Shown here: in pieces, positions 44,881 through 54,309 of the stretch
Position numbering within the stretch: position 1 is the first letter of the stretch
Layout of the letters: every line of letters begins with the position of its first letter
Assembly (NCBI GenBank): GCA_029213265.1
Contig: JARGNG010000020.1
Location: 19,702 to 83,701 of the forward strand
Length of the DNA: 64,000 bases
Direction of reading: 5' to 3'
From: Verrucomicrobiales bacterium
Lineage (GTDB): Bacteria > Verrucomicrobiota > Verrucomicrobiia > Verrucomicrobiales > DEV007
Made by a program: the position numbers and the translations under genes
The notes under the pieces: generated by a model
What the model was told of the DNA's origin: nothing
The model's database searches: none
What the model saw: the letters and a program-made list of their open reading frames with translations, nothing else

Positions 44881-47295
44881 ATGAGTGACTCCGAAGACAA
44901 CATTATGCCGTTCCAACTTCCGGACAGTTCCGGTGATTCGGGAGAAACCTTCCGGGAACGTTTGCGTCGGCGTCGCAAAGAACTCGTCAATCGGGAATCA
45001 CCCCGTGCGACCCGAAGCTGGCAATCGCGAAAACAGACCCTCACCGCTCTCATCGTCGGCAGTCCCCATGCAGCCGCCACCATCGCCCGGAAGAGCAACA
45101 GTGATGCCGCAAGTCAGGAGGGGATCAAAGCCGTGTTGTTTTCCGAGGATATCCCTGCCTTTCAAAACACTCTGGGGCGCGAGTATTCCAGCGAGCCGCT
45201 CCTCGCAGAGGAAGAGGTCTACTACGAAGGCCAACCGGTCGCTCTTATCATCGGGGAAGACGAGGCCAGCTGCCTGCTCGCGGCTTCCCGTCTCGACATC
45301 GAATATCACACCGACACCGGGATCCTTACGCTGGAGCAGGCCCTTGCGATGGAGAGCTTTCATGACGAGCCCCGCAACTGCGCGCGCGGCGATGCAGACG
45401 GGGCACTGGCGACAGCCCCCAACCAGGTCAAGGGAGCTTTCTCCATTGCCCCTCAACTGGTCGCTCCGCCCCACGCCGGCGATCTCGTGATTCGACCGAT
45501 GCGAAACGGTTCGTCCCTCGCCGTTGAAACCAACGCTTTACTGCCCACTCTGGTTCGCTCCGCCGTCGCCTCCGCCGCCAATCTTCCTGAGTCGGAAGTT
45601 CATCTCGAATCTCACGAACTTCCCGGCTTAACCGGGGCCCTCGAAACCGCCCCCGTACGGCTCGCCGCCCTCGCCACGCATGCCGTTTTGAAATGCGGAA
45701 GCGCCATTCGGATCGCCCTCGATTCGACGCACTCCCCTCTTCATTCCGGGTTGAGGCACGAGGCCCGCGCTGCCTTCGAAGCCGGGTACGAAGACGACGG
45801 CACGATCACCGGTGTTCGACTGCGAATTGCGCTCGACGGCGGCTGGTATGAGGGGGATTCCTCTCATGCGATGGACCGTGCCCTTCTTCACAGTGACGCG
45901 GTCTACCGAATCCCCAACCTGGCCTTAAGCACCCGCCTCGCAAAAACCAACCGGGTAGTCTGCGGAAGTCTTCCCGCTGAGGGGGCCGCCCAGGGAACCT
46001 GGGCAATGGAGGAAGTGATCGAAAGAATCGCCGAAGCCTCCGGCATTGCTCCCCACATCATTCGCGAGAAAAACTTTTACGACGACACGACGGAGCCGAA
46101 AAACACCCCCTACGGCCAGACGGTTCACGGCCCCTCGATCCAGCGCGTCTGGCATCAGGCAATGGGCCGCAGTGATTTCGAAGAAAGGCGGGCCTCCCTC
46201 GCTTCGTGGAACCGGAAAAATCCCGGCTACAAGCGCGGCATCGCTGCTTTCCCGGTCAAGTTCGGAGTCGGCGATCCCCGGGCGGAACGAAACGCGGCCG
46301 CTGTCATTGTCCAGATTCTGGCCGATGGCTCCGTCACCGTTCGCGCCGGACTGGTCGACCTCAACGATGGTCTTAATCATCAAATCCAGGAAGAGGTTGC
46401 CTCGAAACTCGGTGTCGAGGAGTCCTCCATTCATGTCATCCTGAACGACTTCGATTCCCTGCCCCGGTCTACCCCGGTGACGGGAACGGACGCCGCCGGG
46501 CTCGTCCTGCGGGCCCTTGATGATGCCTGCAAGGCCCTCCTCGATCGCCTCCGGGAAGTCGCACTCCAGCTTTTTGCTGCCAGGGGCCAAACCGAAGTTG
46601 AGCTGGAATCGATCCGGTTTTCCCGGGGCGTCGTTGGTCCTGACATCACACCCACCGACCCGCTTCATTTCAAGGAAGTCATCGAAGGGGCCTGGCGGAA
46701 GCGCGTCAATCTCATCGAAACAGGATATCACCGCACCCCCAACCTCTGGTGGGATCCGGAACTCGGAGCCGGGTGGCCATTTTCCTCTTTCACCTATGCC
46801 GTCGCCGTAACTGAAATTCAGGTGGATGCCTTTACCGGGGAGATTCAAATTCTGCGGCTCGATGTCGTCCACGAGGGATCCCCTTCCCCGAATCAGCATG
46901 ATCGTGATTTCGCCCAGTTAATGAGGGCCTACCAGCTCGGGCATGGCTGGATGCTGCAGACCAGCACACCATCACCTGACCAGAGGCAGTCAAGCACACC
47001 CGATCACCGGGGCGTCCCGGGACTGGCGGACGCTCCTTTTCAGATCAATTCGGATCGCCTCCGCCCACTCGGTCATCCCATGAACATTCCCGGCGATCCA
47101 TGCGGCGAAGCTCCGGTCATCCTGGCCGGGTCGATCCGTGCAGCGCTGCGTGACGCACTTCATTCCTTCGGGCTCGATTCCGAACTCAATATCGAGATTC
47201 CGCTTCCCGCAACTCCGCCCTCGGTGCTCGCAACCTTCAAGGAAATCAGCACGGCCATCCGCGAGAGGGAAGAGGCCGGAAAAAAGGGGGCCTGA
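44881..47295 (+). CDS. Xanthine-dehydrogenase large-subunit-like protein, divergent
   Basis: An 804-residue homologue of XdhB (molybdenum subunit). The early domain is clear: 'EPLLAEEEVYYEGQPVALIIGEDEASC' and 'LTLEQALAMESFH'. Later conserved stretches include 'RALLHSDAVYRIPN' and 'IPGDPCGEAPVILAGSIRAALRDAL', which holds the catalytic-glutamate position. Other cofactor-pocket motifs are lost: Q-E-H-F-Y-L-E is 'PQLVAPPH', G-G-G-F-G-G-K-E is 'PGLTGALE', and the arginine-bearing R-G-F-G-G-P-Q is 'PAEGAAQ'. ATG 44881 is used; a TTG precedes it. The 39-base gap to the small subunit shows an operon. No maturation genes (xdhC, mobA) are near. Confidence 0.8.
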   Translation: MSDSEDNIMPFQLPDSSGDSGETFRERLRRRRKELVNRESPRATRSWQSRKQTLTALIVGSPHAAATIARKSNSDAASQEGIKAVLFSEDIPAFQNTLGREYSSEPLLAEEEVYYEGQPVALIIGEDEASCLLAASRLDIEYHTDTGILTLEQALAMESFHDEPRNCARGDADGALATAPNQVKGAFSIAPQLVAPPHAGDLVIRPMRNGSSLAVETNALLPTLVRSAVASAANLPESEVHLESHELPGLTGALETAPVRLAALATHAVLKCGSAIRIALDSTHSPLHSGLRHEARAAFEAGYEDDGTITGVRLRIALDGGWYEGDSSHAMDRALLHSDAVYRIPNLALSTRLAKTNRVVCGSLPAEGAAQGTWAMEEVIERIAEASGIAPHIIREKNFYDDTTEPKNTPYGQTVHGPSIQRVWHQAMGRSDFEERRASLASWNRKNPGYKRGIAAFPVKFGVGDPRAERNAAAVIVQILADGSVTVRAGLVDLNDGLNHQIQEEVASKLGVEESSIHVILNDFDSLPRSTPVTGTDAAGLVLRALDDACKALLDRLREVALQLFAARGQTEVELESIRFSRGVVGPDITPTDPLHFKEVIEGAWRKRVNLIETGYHRTPNLWWDPELGAGWPFSSFTYAVAVTEIQVDAFTGEIQILRLDVVHEGSPSPNQHDRDFAQLMRAYQLGHGWMLQTSTPSPDQRQSSTPDHRGVPGLADAPFQINSDRLRPLGHPMNIPGDPCGEAPVILAGSIRAALRDALHSFGLDSELNIEIPLPATPPSVLATFKEISTAIREREEAGKKGA

Positions 47296-47527
47296 CAGCT
47301 TCCTTTTTCCGTTTCCCCAGGGCAGCTCAACGCTTTTGGGTCAGGGACTTGACCCTGTTGATTTCCACTTCTTAAGGAGGATAGATCTCCTGCTCTGTCC
47401 TTTCAACGCGCTCTCCCGTCAAAACGCCGGAGACCGGAAATCCCGCCTTCCGTTTCGACAAAATTGATCTCGCCGCTTCATTGCAACTGCTTGCTTTGAA
47501 GCGCTCCCAATGGTTCAATAATCTGAA
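47296..47527. other. Intergenic region with GGGTCA/TGACCC inverted repeat
   Basis: This 232-base gap holds no gene. A perfect 6-base inverted repeat (47338-47343 with 47350-47355) and an ACCCTGTTGA element (47352-47361), also found twice before cimA, are visible. Confidence 0.4.
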
Positions 47528-49216
47528 ATGATTCTCGCCGCCGCCGCAGGACACTCGGAAGTCTGGGATGTTCTTTTCCAACTGGTTGCCCTGCTTGCCT
47601 GTGCACTGGGAATCGGGATGATGTTCGAGCGATTCGGGCAATCGGCCATTCTTGGCTACCTCGTTGCCGGAATGCTTCTCGGTCCGGGCGTTTTTAATGT
47701 TGTCGATGAAGGCTCCGGTGTCCCGGTGATCGCCGAGCTGGGCGTCTCTCTCCTCCTCTTTGCGATCGGACTGGAGTTCTCGGCGCGACGCCTTGTGGGT
47801 CTCGGACCGGCGGCCATGTATGGAGGAACCTTTCAGGTCTCGATCACACTGGGTGTCACGGCACTTGCCGGCGTCGCCTTCGGTCTCGACGGGAGGGCCG
47901 CGCTCGCACTAGGAGCCGCGATTGCCCTTTCCTCGACGGCCTGCGTTCTCCGGGTCCTGACCGACCGCGCTGAACTCGAAGCCGTCCATGGTCGAACTGC
48001 TCTCGGAATTCTGCTCCTTCAGGACGTTGCAGTCGTCCCGCTGGTTCTCTTTGTAACCATGCTGGGAGGCGGCGGAAGCATCAGCGAAGTTGGCTTTGGG
48101 TTGCTCAAAGCGGCCGGATTGATTGTCGCTCTCGTGACTGGATTTCTCTTTCTTTCCAAGTTCATTCTCCCCCGAATCATGCGGGAACTCAGTCTCGCCC
48201 GCGACCGGGAGCTGCTCGTTCTTCTTGCCGTAGTTCTCGCAGTCGGATCAGCGCTCGCCGCCCATTCCCTGAATCTCTCTCCTGCTCTCGGGGCGTTCCT
48301 TGCCGGCATGATGCTTGCCGAGTCCCCTTTTGCCACTCAGATCCGGTCGGACATCGGCGGACTCCGCATCATTTTCATCACCCTGTTCTTTGCCTCTGTC
48401 GGCATGTTGGGAGATCCCGTCTGGATTGCAAACCACTGGCTTCCGGTCATCGGGATGACCGTTCTCATCCTCGTCGGAAAATCGATCATCATCACGGGGG
48501 TGGCCCTTCTCTTCCGGCTTCCTTTCCGTCATGCCGTGGCCTCCGGACTCGTCCTCGCTCAGGTCGGGGAATTCGGCGTCGTCATTGCCGGAATCTCGCA
48601 GAGTTCGAATTTAATTACCGACCATCTCTTTCGCCTCCTCGTTTCCTCGACTCTGGTAACGCTTTTTGCCACGCCTCTCCTGATTCGCTACGCGCTTCCG
48701 ATGGGTCGGAAAATTCGCGCCCTTTTACCATGGAAACCGGATCGGGGTGATGACCGCCCGGATCTCACCGAAATCAAAGAGGACAAGGAACTCGTTTTCA
48801 TTGTCGGATTTGGTCCTTCCGGACAGCGAGTCGCGGAAGATCTGAAAGGCCACGACGAAGTATCGCCTCTTATCATCGATATGAGGCAAAACAACATCGA
48901 CCTGGCTCGTTCGATGGGACATCGGGCGGTTCTGGGAGACGCTAGCAGTGTCGATTTTCTGATCCATCACGGCGTCTCGAACGCTCGGGCCGTCGTGATC
49001 ACGATTCCCGACCCGAGAACTTCGACGCGCATCGTCGAATCGGTCCGGACGCTCAATACGAAAGTATCCATCATCGCCCGGGCTCGCTACCATATGTTCG
49101 TCAATGAGCTGGAAAATGCCGGGGCAACGATTGCGGTGGACGAGGAATACCTTACCGGACATCGCCTTCGCGAAGCCATGAGCGCCCTTCTCATGCCCGG
49201 TGTCGAAGACCGCTGA
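47528..49216 (+). CDS. CPA2-family cation:proton antiporter with TrkA-N domain
   Basis: A 562-residue membrane protein with about twelve hydrophobic segments followed by a cytoplasmic NAD-binding domain. The segment 'GQSAILGYLVAGMLLGPG' near residue 38 is a hallmark of the KefB/YbaL/RosB group, and 'ALSPALGAFLAGMMLAESPF'-type helices follow near 255. The C-terminal TrkA-N domain starts with 'VFIVGFGPSGQRVAEDL' near residue 419, then 'DASSVDFLIHHGVSNARAVVITIPDP'. Members of the group exchange K+ or Na+ for H+. Transcribed alone. Confidence 0.9.
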   Translation: MILAAAAGHSEVWDVLFQLVALLACALGIGMMFERFGQSAILGYLVAGMLLGPGVFNVVDEGSGVPVIAELGVSLLLFAIGLEFSARRLVGLGPAAMYGGTFQVSITLGVTALAGVAFGLDGRAALALGAAIALSSTACVLRVLTDRAELEAVHGRTALGILLLQDVAVVPLVLFVTMLGGGGSISEVGFGLLKAAGLIVALVTGFLFLSKFILPRIMRELSLARDRELLVLLAVVLAVGSALAAHSLNLSPALGAFLAGMMLAESPFATQIRSDIGGLRIIFITLFFASVGMLGDPVWIANHWLPVIGMTVLILVGKSIIITGVALLFRLPFRHAVASGLVLAQVGEFGVVIAGISQSSNLITDHLFRLLVSSTLVTLFATPLLIRYALPMGRKIRALLPWKPDRGDDRPDLTEIKEDKELVFIVGFGPSGQRVAEDLKGHDEVSPLIIDMRQNNIDLARSMGHRAVLGDASSVDFLIHHGVSNARAVVITIPDPRTSTRIVESVRTLNTKVSIIARARYHMFVNELENAGATIAVDEEYLTGHRLREAMSALLMPGVEDR

Positions 49217-49385
49217 ACCTTCCCCGGCCTTCGAAACGAAGACCACCGGCGCCCCCTCACATCAAGCTGTCGTTTGCCCGTTTCTTCGAGGATCGCCCCG
49301 GCCAGAAAATCCGGGCCGGAACCGCCTCTCAGCTGGTTTTTCCTGAATCACAGTTGTAGGTTTCTGAAACCCCGCCCGGAATCCT

Positions 49386-50822
49386 GTGAGCAAAAACTCT
49401 CCGCCAACGCCCCGAACCGCTATCCTCAATGTCGTCGGACTGACTCCCCGTCATATCGGTCCGGACACCCCTTTCCTTCGCGAATTCTCGAAACGCGACG
49501 GAAATCAATTGGTTCATATCAAGCCAACACTTCCCGGGGTCACCTCTTCGATGCAGGCGACCTTTCTCACCGGAAAGCCCCCGGGAGAACACGGTATTGT
49601 TGCCAACATGTGGTATGACCGCGCCTACTCGGAGCACCGCTGCTGGAAGCAATCCAACCACCTCGTGCAGGGACGAAAGATCTGGGAGCACATCCGGGAC
49701 GAGCACAATCCCGACTTCACCTGTGCGAAAGTCTTCTGGTGGAACAACATGTACTCGACCGCCGATTACCAGATCACTCCCCGTCCCATCTATTGTGCGA
49801 ACGGGAAAAAAGTGTTCGACATCCAAACCTGGCCAATGGATCTCCGGAAGAAGATCAAACGGAAGATCGGAAAGTTTCCCTTTCCCGCCTTCTGGGGCCC
49901 CGCTGCGGGAATTGCTTCAAGCGATTGGATCGCCAAATCGGCGAAGTGGTTTGAAGACAGGTTCTCCCCCGACCTCAATCTGGTTTACCTCCCCCATCTC
50001 GACTACAACCTGCAACGGCTCGGGCCGGAGGCCTCTGAAATTTCGGAAGATTTGCAGGCGATCGATGCGGTGGTTTGCGATCTCGTGACCCACCTGGAGT
50101 CACGCGGGGTTTCCGTTCTCATCTTGAGCGAATACGGAATTACCCAGGTGGATCGACCGATTCATTTGAACCGTCTCTTTCGCGAGAAGGGATGGCTCTC
50201 CTGGCGCAAAGAACTGAAGCGGGAGGTTCTCGATCCCGGAAATTGTCAGGTCTTTGCGATACCGGATCACCAGGTTGCCCACATTTATCTGAACAATCCG
50301 GCGATCTCCGAAGAAGTCGTGGAACTGCTCCGCGGTGTCGAGGGCATCACCGATGTGTATACTCGCGATGAACTCGCCGGGATCGGATTGGATCACGAAA
50401 GGAGTGGAGATCTCGTCGCCGTCTCGGACGAACGCAGCTGGTTCACCTACTACTACTGGAAGAGCGACCGGAAAGCGCCCGACTTTGCCCGCTGCGTCGA
50501 TATCCACCGCAAACCGGGATACGACCCCGTCGAGCTTTTTCTCGATCCGAAAATTTGGTTTCCCAAATTGAAGATCGCCGGAAAACTGCTCCGGAAAATG
50601 CTGGGATTCCGGATGCTGATGGATGTGATCCCGCTCGATGCCGACCTCGTCAAAGGCTCCCACGGCTGCATTCCCAAAGATCCGGACGATCATCCGGTAT
50701 TGATGGGCCCGCTTTCGAGAGCGGAATCAGATTCTACCGTTGAAGCGACAGAGGTTTATTCGCTTCTTCTCCAGCACTGCCTGAGAAAGGGAAACAATGA
50801 TAACGAAAGACAATCTCCTTAA
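49386..50822 (+). CDS. Alkaline-phosphatase-superfamily (type I phosphodiesterase/nucleotide pyrophosphatase) protein
   Basis: A 478-residue protein from a GTG start. '[16 protein letters not shown]' at residue 15, '[31 protein letters not shown]' near 49-79 and '[17 protein letters not shown]' near 198 are typical of the phosphodiesterase/nucleotide pyrophosphatase branch. The catalytic threonine/serine is in the 'GVTSS' region. No signal peptide is seen. The last 26 bases overlap the start of the SEC-C gene, in a different frame, so translation may be coupled. Confidence 0.82.
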   Translation: MSKNSPPTPRTAILNVVGLTPRHIGPDTPFLREFSKRDGNQLVHIKPTLPGVTSSMQATFLTGKPPGEHGIVANMWYDRAYSEHRCWKQSNHLVQGRKIWEHIRDEHNPDFTCAKVFWWNNMYSTADYQITPRPIYCANGKKVFDIQTWPMDLRKKIKRKIGKFPFPAFWGPAAGIASSDWIAKSAKWFEDRFSPDLNLVYLPHLDYNLQRLGPEASEISEDLQAIDAVVCDLVTHLESRGVSVLILSEYGITQVDRPIHLNRLFREKGWLSWRKELKREVLDPGNCQVFAIPDHQVAHIYLNNPAISEEVVELLRGVEGITDVYTRDELAGIGLDHERSGDLVAVSDERSWFTYYYWKSDRKAPDFARCVDIHRKPGYDPVELFLDPKIWFPKLKIAGKLLRKMLGFRMLMDVIPLDADLVKGSHGCIPKDPDDHPVLMGPLSRAESDSTVEATEVYSLLLQHCLRKGNNDNERQSP

Positions 50823-52500
50823 AGGAATCGTGCATCCGGACGTGTTCGTACGCACTACCAGCCTGTTACAACTAACTGCACCCCGGATTGCCGACGTCGA
50901 CGTCACTTTGGCTGCTCTGGATGCGATGGAACAATTCGGAGAATCGGGAGCTTTTTCCACCCGGGTTGCACTTTCACTGCTTCCCCATGACGCGGCTACC
51001 CTCGATCGCTTATTGACTCTGTTTGAAAGCTACGAACCATCGGGGGACGCCACCACCCAGGCAGAAAGGGAAATGGATCTAACGTGGTTTTTGCAGGCTC
51101 CTTTTGAACTCATTTCACCCCGGCATCCACGCCTCGCACAGATTCTCGAGAAAGAGGCATTCGCGGAGGCCGGACCCGAAGTTCTGGATACGATCAACCT
51201 GTGGAAGGATCTATCCGAGCGTTCCGGCGAATCGTTGAGAAGCATGCTCGAAGAGATGCTAGAGGACTGTCAACATTGCGAAGGTTTCCCCGCAGTAGAA
51301 ATCGAAATCATTGAGCAAATCGCTACTTTCCTCAGCCCGACCGATGGCATTTCGAACGAAGAAATTGAGGCTTGGTGTTCCCACGACCTGAATGATGCGA
51401 TTCCCGACTACGAATCAGAATGGCGACTCTACACGGGGATTATCCTCGCCAGAAAGCGAAACATCAGCCCCCGTCTGGACCGCGCGCTCTCCTGGCTCAC
51501 CTTCGATTGGGATATCCTCAACGAGCAGACAGTTCTCTATCTGAGCGACTGCGGAGACGACTTGTTGTTCCGCGGTCTGATCGAAAGATACCCCACTCTC
51601 CCCGTGTCTACGCGAAGCTATCTCGCGAATGCATTTCGAAGGGCCTCCTCTCCTGAGTTGGCACCATCACTCATCGAAATTTTCAAAGGAGAAGACGACA
51701 CCCTCCTGCAGGTCTTCCTCGCGGAGGCAGTTGCGGCATCCGGCACAATGGAAGCGCTGGCTGTCGCAAAAACCGTTTTCCTTGAAGATCCGGAGGATCC
51801 GACTCGAATCGACCTCTTGCAATACCTTTACACATTCCAAATTTTGAGGGAGGGGGAAACCGAAGAGACTCGAACGTGGAAAGAGTTACTCAAGAAGGAC
51901 AATGATATCATGCGGGACTTGAATCGATCGCTCCTGCTGGAAAATGACTGGGAGAATGAGGAATTCGCTCCCGATTATGATCCCGATTCCCCCCTGCTCC
52001 CCGACGAATGGAATCAACTGTCAGATCTCGATAAGGAGTCAACAGTTTCGATCTACGTAAGGCTATGCGAAAGCGAGGTGGAAAACCCCACCCTCCACGC
52101 CTCGATCCATGTGATCATCGAGAACCAGATTGCGATGGGAGACGAGATACCTGTCGCAGAGGTCGCCCACCGGTTGATGAAGGAAGGGTTGAGCCGCCAC
52201 GATACGATCCATGCGATTGGCTCCGTCTTGGGCGAAGCGATGTTCAGCGCGCTCAAGAAAGGACAAGAGATCGACAATGAAAAATACTACGCTGACCTGG
52301 GTGACCTGAGCGCGGCCCGCTGGCTGGCTGACGGATTCCCGGAATCGGCTATGAATTCGTCTCCTCCGTTCAAGGAAACGAATCTGGCTCCAGACGGGCT
52401 CCCCTACCAGCGCGAAGCGCCCAAGGTTCGACGAAATGATCCCTGTCCCTGTGGAAGCGGGAAGAAATACAAACAGTGCTGCTTGAAGTTCGCGAACTGA
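50797..52500 (+). CDS. SEC-C motif protein with HEAT-like helical region
   Basis: A 567-residue cytoplasmic protein. The first two thirds is helical and HEAT-repeat-like (about residues 10-330). '[47 protein letters not shown]' near 440-490 resembles the DUF1841 family. The C-terminus carries a SEC-C zinc motif [13 protein letters not shown] near 551-563, which also ends SecA and binds zinc. Function is unknown. The start overlaps the preceding phosphodiesterase gene by 26 bases. Confidence 0.82.
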   Translation: MITKDNLLKGIVHPDVFVRTTSLLQLTAPRIADVDVTLAALDAMEQFGESGAFSTRVALSLLPHDAATLDRLLTLFESYEPSGDATTQAEREMDLTWFLQAPFELISPRHPRLAQILEKEAFAEAGPEVLDTINLWKDLSERSGESLRSMLEEMLEDCQHCEGFPAVEIEIIEQIATFLSPTDGISNEEIEAWCSHDLNDAIPDYESEWRLYTGIILARKRNISPRLDRALSWLTFDWDILNEQTVLYLSDCGDDLLFRGLIERYPTLPVSTRSYLANAFRRASSPELAPSLIEIFKGEDDTLLQVFLAEAVAASGTMEALAVAKTVFLEDPEDPTRIDLLQYLYTFQILREGETEETRTWKELLKKDNDIMRDLNRSLLLENDWENEEFAPDYDPDSPLLPDEWNQLSDLDKESTVSIYVRLCESEVENPTLHASIHVIIENQIAMGDEIPVAEVAHRLMKEGLSRHDTIHAIGSVLGEAMFSALKKGQEIDNEKYYADLGDLSAARWLADGFPESAMNSSPPFKETNLAPDGLPYQREAPKVRRNDPCPCGSGKKYKQCCLKFAN

Positions 52501-52513
52501 TCCGGCGATTCTC

Positions 52514-53209
52514 TCACCCCTGCCCGTAGTAGGCACCGGCTCCGTGTTTTCTGAGATAGTGTTTGTCGAGAATGTGATTGGGAAGCCCGCTCTGTTGCGC
52601 ATTGAGCTGCCACGTTCCCAGCCCCATCTGGGCGCAGACCTCAAGGGCGACCGAATTTTTCACGGAATCGGTCGCACTTTTCCCCCAGGTGAAAGGGGCA
52701 TGGTACTTCTGAAAACACGCCGGCATCTCCATCGGCTTGATTCCATGTTCCCGGAAACATTCCACGATCGCGAGACCGGTATTGGTTTCGTAGTCGTCCG
52801 CGACTTCGGCTTCGGAAAGCTCACGAACCACCGGCACGGTGCCGCAGAAGTGATCGGCGTGCGTCGTCCCCTGGCAGGGCAACTCCACACCGGCCTGGGA
52901 GAACATCGTGGCATGAACCGAGTGCGTGTGGGTCACTCCGCCAATCGATTCGAACTCACGATAGAGAATCCGGTGGGTCGGGGTGTCGGAGGAAGGGCGA
53001 AGATCGCCTTCCACGATTTCCCCTTCCAGATCCAGGACCACCATCAATTCAGGGCTCAAATCTTCGTAGGCCACGCCGCTCGGCTTGATGACGAACATTC
53101 CCCTGTCCCGATCCACTCCGGAGACGTTTCCCCAGGTGAGCCGGACGAGCCCCTCCTCCACCAGCATCAGATTGGCTCGCCATACTTCTTCTTTGAGTTC
53201 CTGCAACAT
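52514..53209 (-). CDS. araD: L-ribulose-5-phosphate 4-epimerase (AraD/UlaF/SgbE type)
   Basis: A 231-residue class II aldolase/epimerase. 'TWGNVSGVDRDRGMFVIKPSGV' near residue 29 and zinc ligands in 'HTHS' near 95-98 and 'HADHF' near 115 match the AraD group. The enzyme converts L-ribulose 5-phosphate to D-xylulose 5-phosphate. The start at 53209 (MLQELKEEV) fits AraD/SgbE proteins; in-frame ATGs upstream (53281, 53239, 53230) are also possible. No other arabinose gene is close. It is convergent with the SEC-C gene. Confidence 0.88.
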   Translation of the reverse strand: MLQELKEEVWRANLMLVEEGLVRLTWGNVSGVDRDRGMFVIKPSGVAYEDLSPELMVVLDLEGEIVEGDLRPSSDTPTHRILYREFESIGGVTHTHSVHATMFSQAGVELPCQGTTHADHFCGTVPVVRELSEAEVADDYETNTGLAIVECFREHGIKPMEMPACFQKYHAPFTWGKSATDSVKNSVALEVCAQMGLGTWQLNAQQSGLPNHILDKHYLRKHGAGAYYGQG

Positions 53210-53301
53210 GTCCTCACCCAACTCAATCATACTACGCATGCAAGCCCCGAATTCGGAAAGGAAAAGCATGACAACCTGCACTACTGTCTTCCAGTTCTCC
53301 T

Positions 53302-54300
53302 ATGTGGCGCCGCATTCAGAAATTTCTCGCAAGCTTTATTCCCGCTCTCGTCCTGCTGGTTTATATCGGCGTGATGGTTTGCCTGCTCAATCGCTGGGAC
53401 TCCATGGTGGCAGTGACTTTGATCCCCTTCTGGGCCTGGGCCGCTGCCGGAATGGGTGTCTGCCTCCTCAGCTGGATTCTCTTTCGGGGGATCGCCGCCC
53501 CGGTGGTATTTACGATCTGGCTTGTCACCGCCATCGGAATTTCCGAGGAAACTCACGGCCTGGTGCGGGAATTGATCCAATCCGTCGATCCTAAAACCGT
53601 ACCCGCAGACGCGGAAATTCTTCGGGTGGTCAGCTTTCACTCCACGGATGAAGTCACTGCCTACGATGAGATCGCGGAACTTCAGCCCGACATTGTTCTC
53701 CTTCAAGGAGCGGCGCGGAACGAAGAGATTCTGGAATTCAGTGATCGTCTTTTCGGTATGGACGGCGCATATCTTTCCAACGGCAGGAATGCCATTCTCG
53801 CGAAAGGCGAATTCATCAACACACAGGAGGCGGAGGAAGGCGAAGCAATTCACGCACGGCTTCGACTGAAAAACGGGTTTCTCATCGATATCACCAGTCT
53901 GCAACTCCCTCCCTGCATCCCCACCCGCTCGATTTGGAAACCCAAAACCTGGCAACATCTTACAGAACGGAGGAAAGAAAACCGGAGCCAACTCCGTCTC
54001 TTCCTTGGAGAAAACCAGATTACCCGTTCCAATACGGCCCGCCTCGTGGGAGGTGGTTTCAATACCCCTGCAGGGGATGACATTTTCCGTCCACTCGAAA
54101 GCAATCAGATGAGCGATGCCTTCAAGAAAGCGGGAGAAGGCTGGGGCAATACCTATCGGGCGAAGTATCCGATTCTCCGGCTCGACCAAATCTGGGTGTC
54201 CGACAATTTGCTGCCGGTAAAGACCACAACGGCAACGCTTCCCGGTTCCGACCGCAGGGCGGTGCTCAGCGAGTTGATCATTTCCGCTTCGGAAGAGTAA
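53302..54300 (+). CDS. Membrane-anchored endonuclease/exonuclease/phosphatase-fold protein, probably inactive
   Basis: A 332-residue protein with two to three N-terminal hydrophobic segments (residues 10-85) and an extracytoplasmic EEP-like domain. Usual EEP catalytic motifs are altered: the metal-binding Glu of 'LQE' is Gly ('DIVLLQGA'), 'G-D-F-N' is 'GGFN', and 'S-D-H' is 'SDRR'. The Asp of 'LDQIWVS' is kept. It is likely a pseudo-enzyme or a very divergent member. It is convergent with the WD40-cytochrome gene; only nine bases separate their ends. Confidence 0.72.
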   Translation: MWRRIQKFLASFIPALVLLVYIGVMVCLLNRWDSMVAVTLIPFWAWAAAGMGVCLLSWILFRGIAAPVVFTIWLVTAIGISEETHGLVRELIQSVDPKTVPADAEILRVVSFHSTDEVTAYDEIAELQPDIVLLQGAARNEEILEFSDRLFGMDGAYLSNGRNAILAKGEFINTQEAEEGEAIHARLRLKNGFLIDITSLQLPPCIPTRSIWKPKTWQHLTERRKENRSQLRLFLGENQITRSNTARLVGGGFNTPAGDDIFRPLESNQMSDAFKKAGEGWGNTYRAKYPILRLDQIWVSDNLLPVKTTTATLPGSDRRAVLSELIISASEE

Positions 54301-54309
54301 CCCAAGCTC

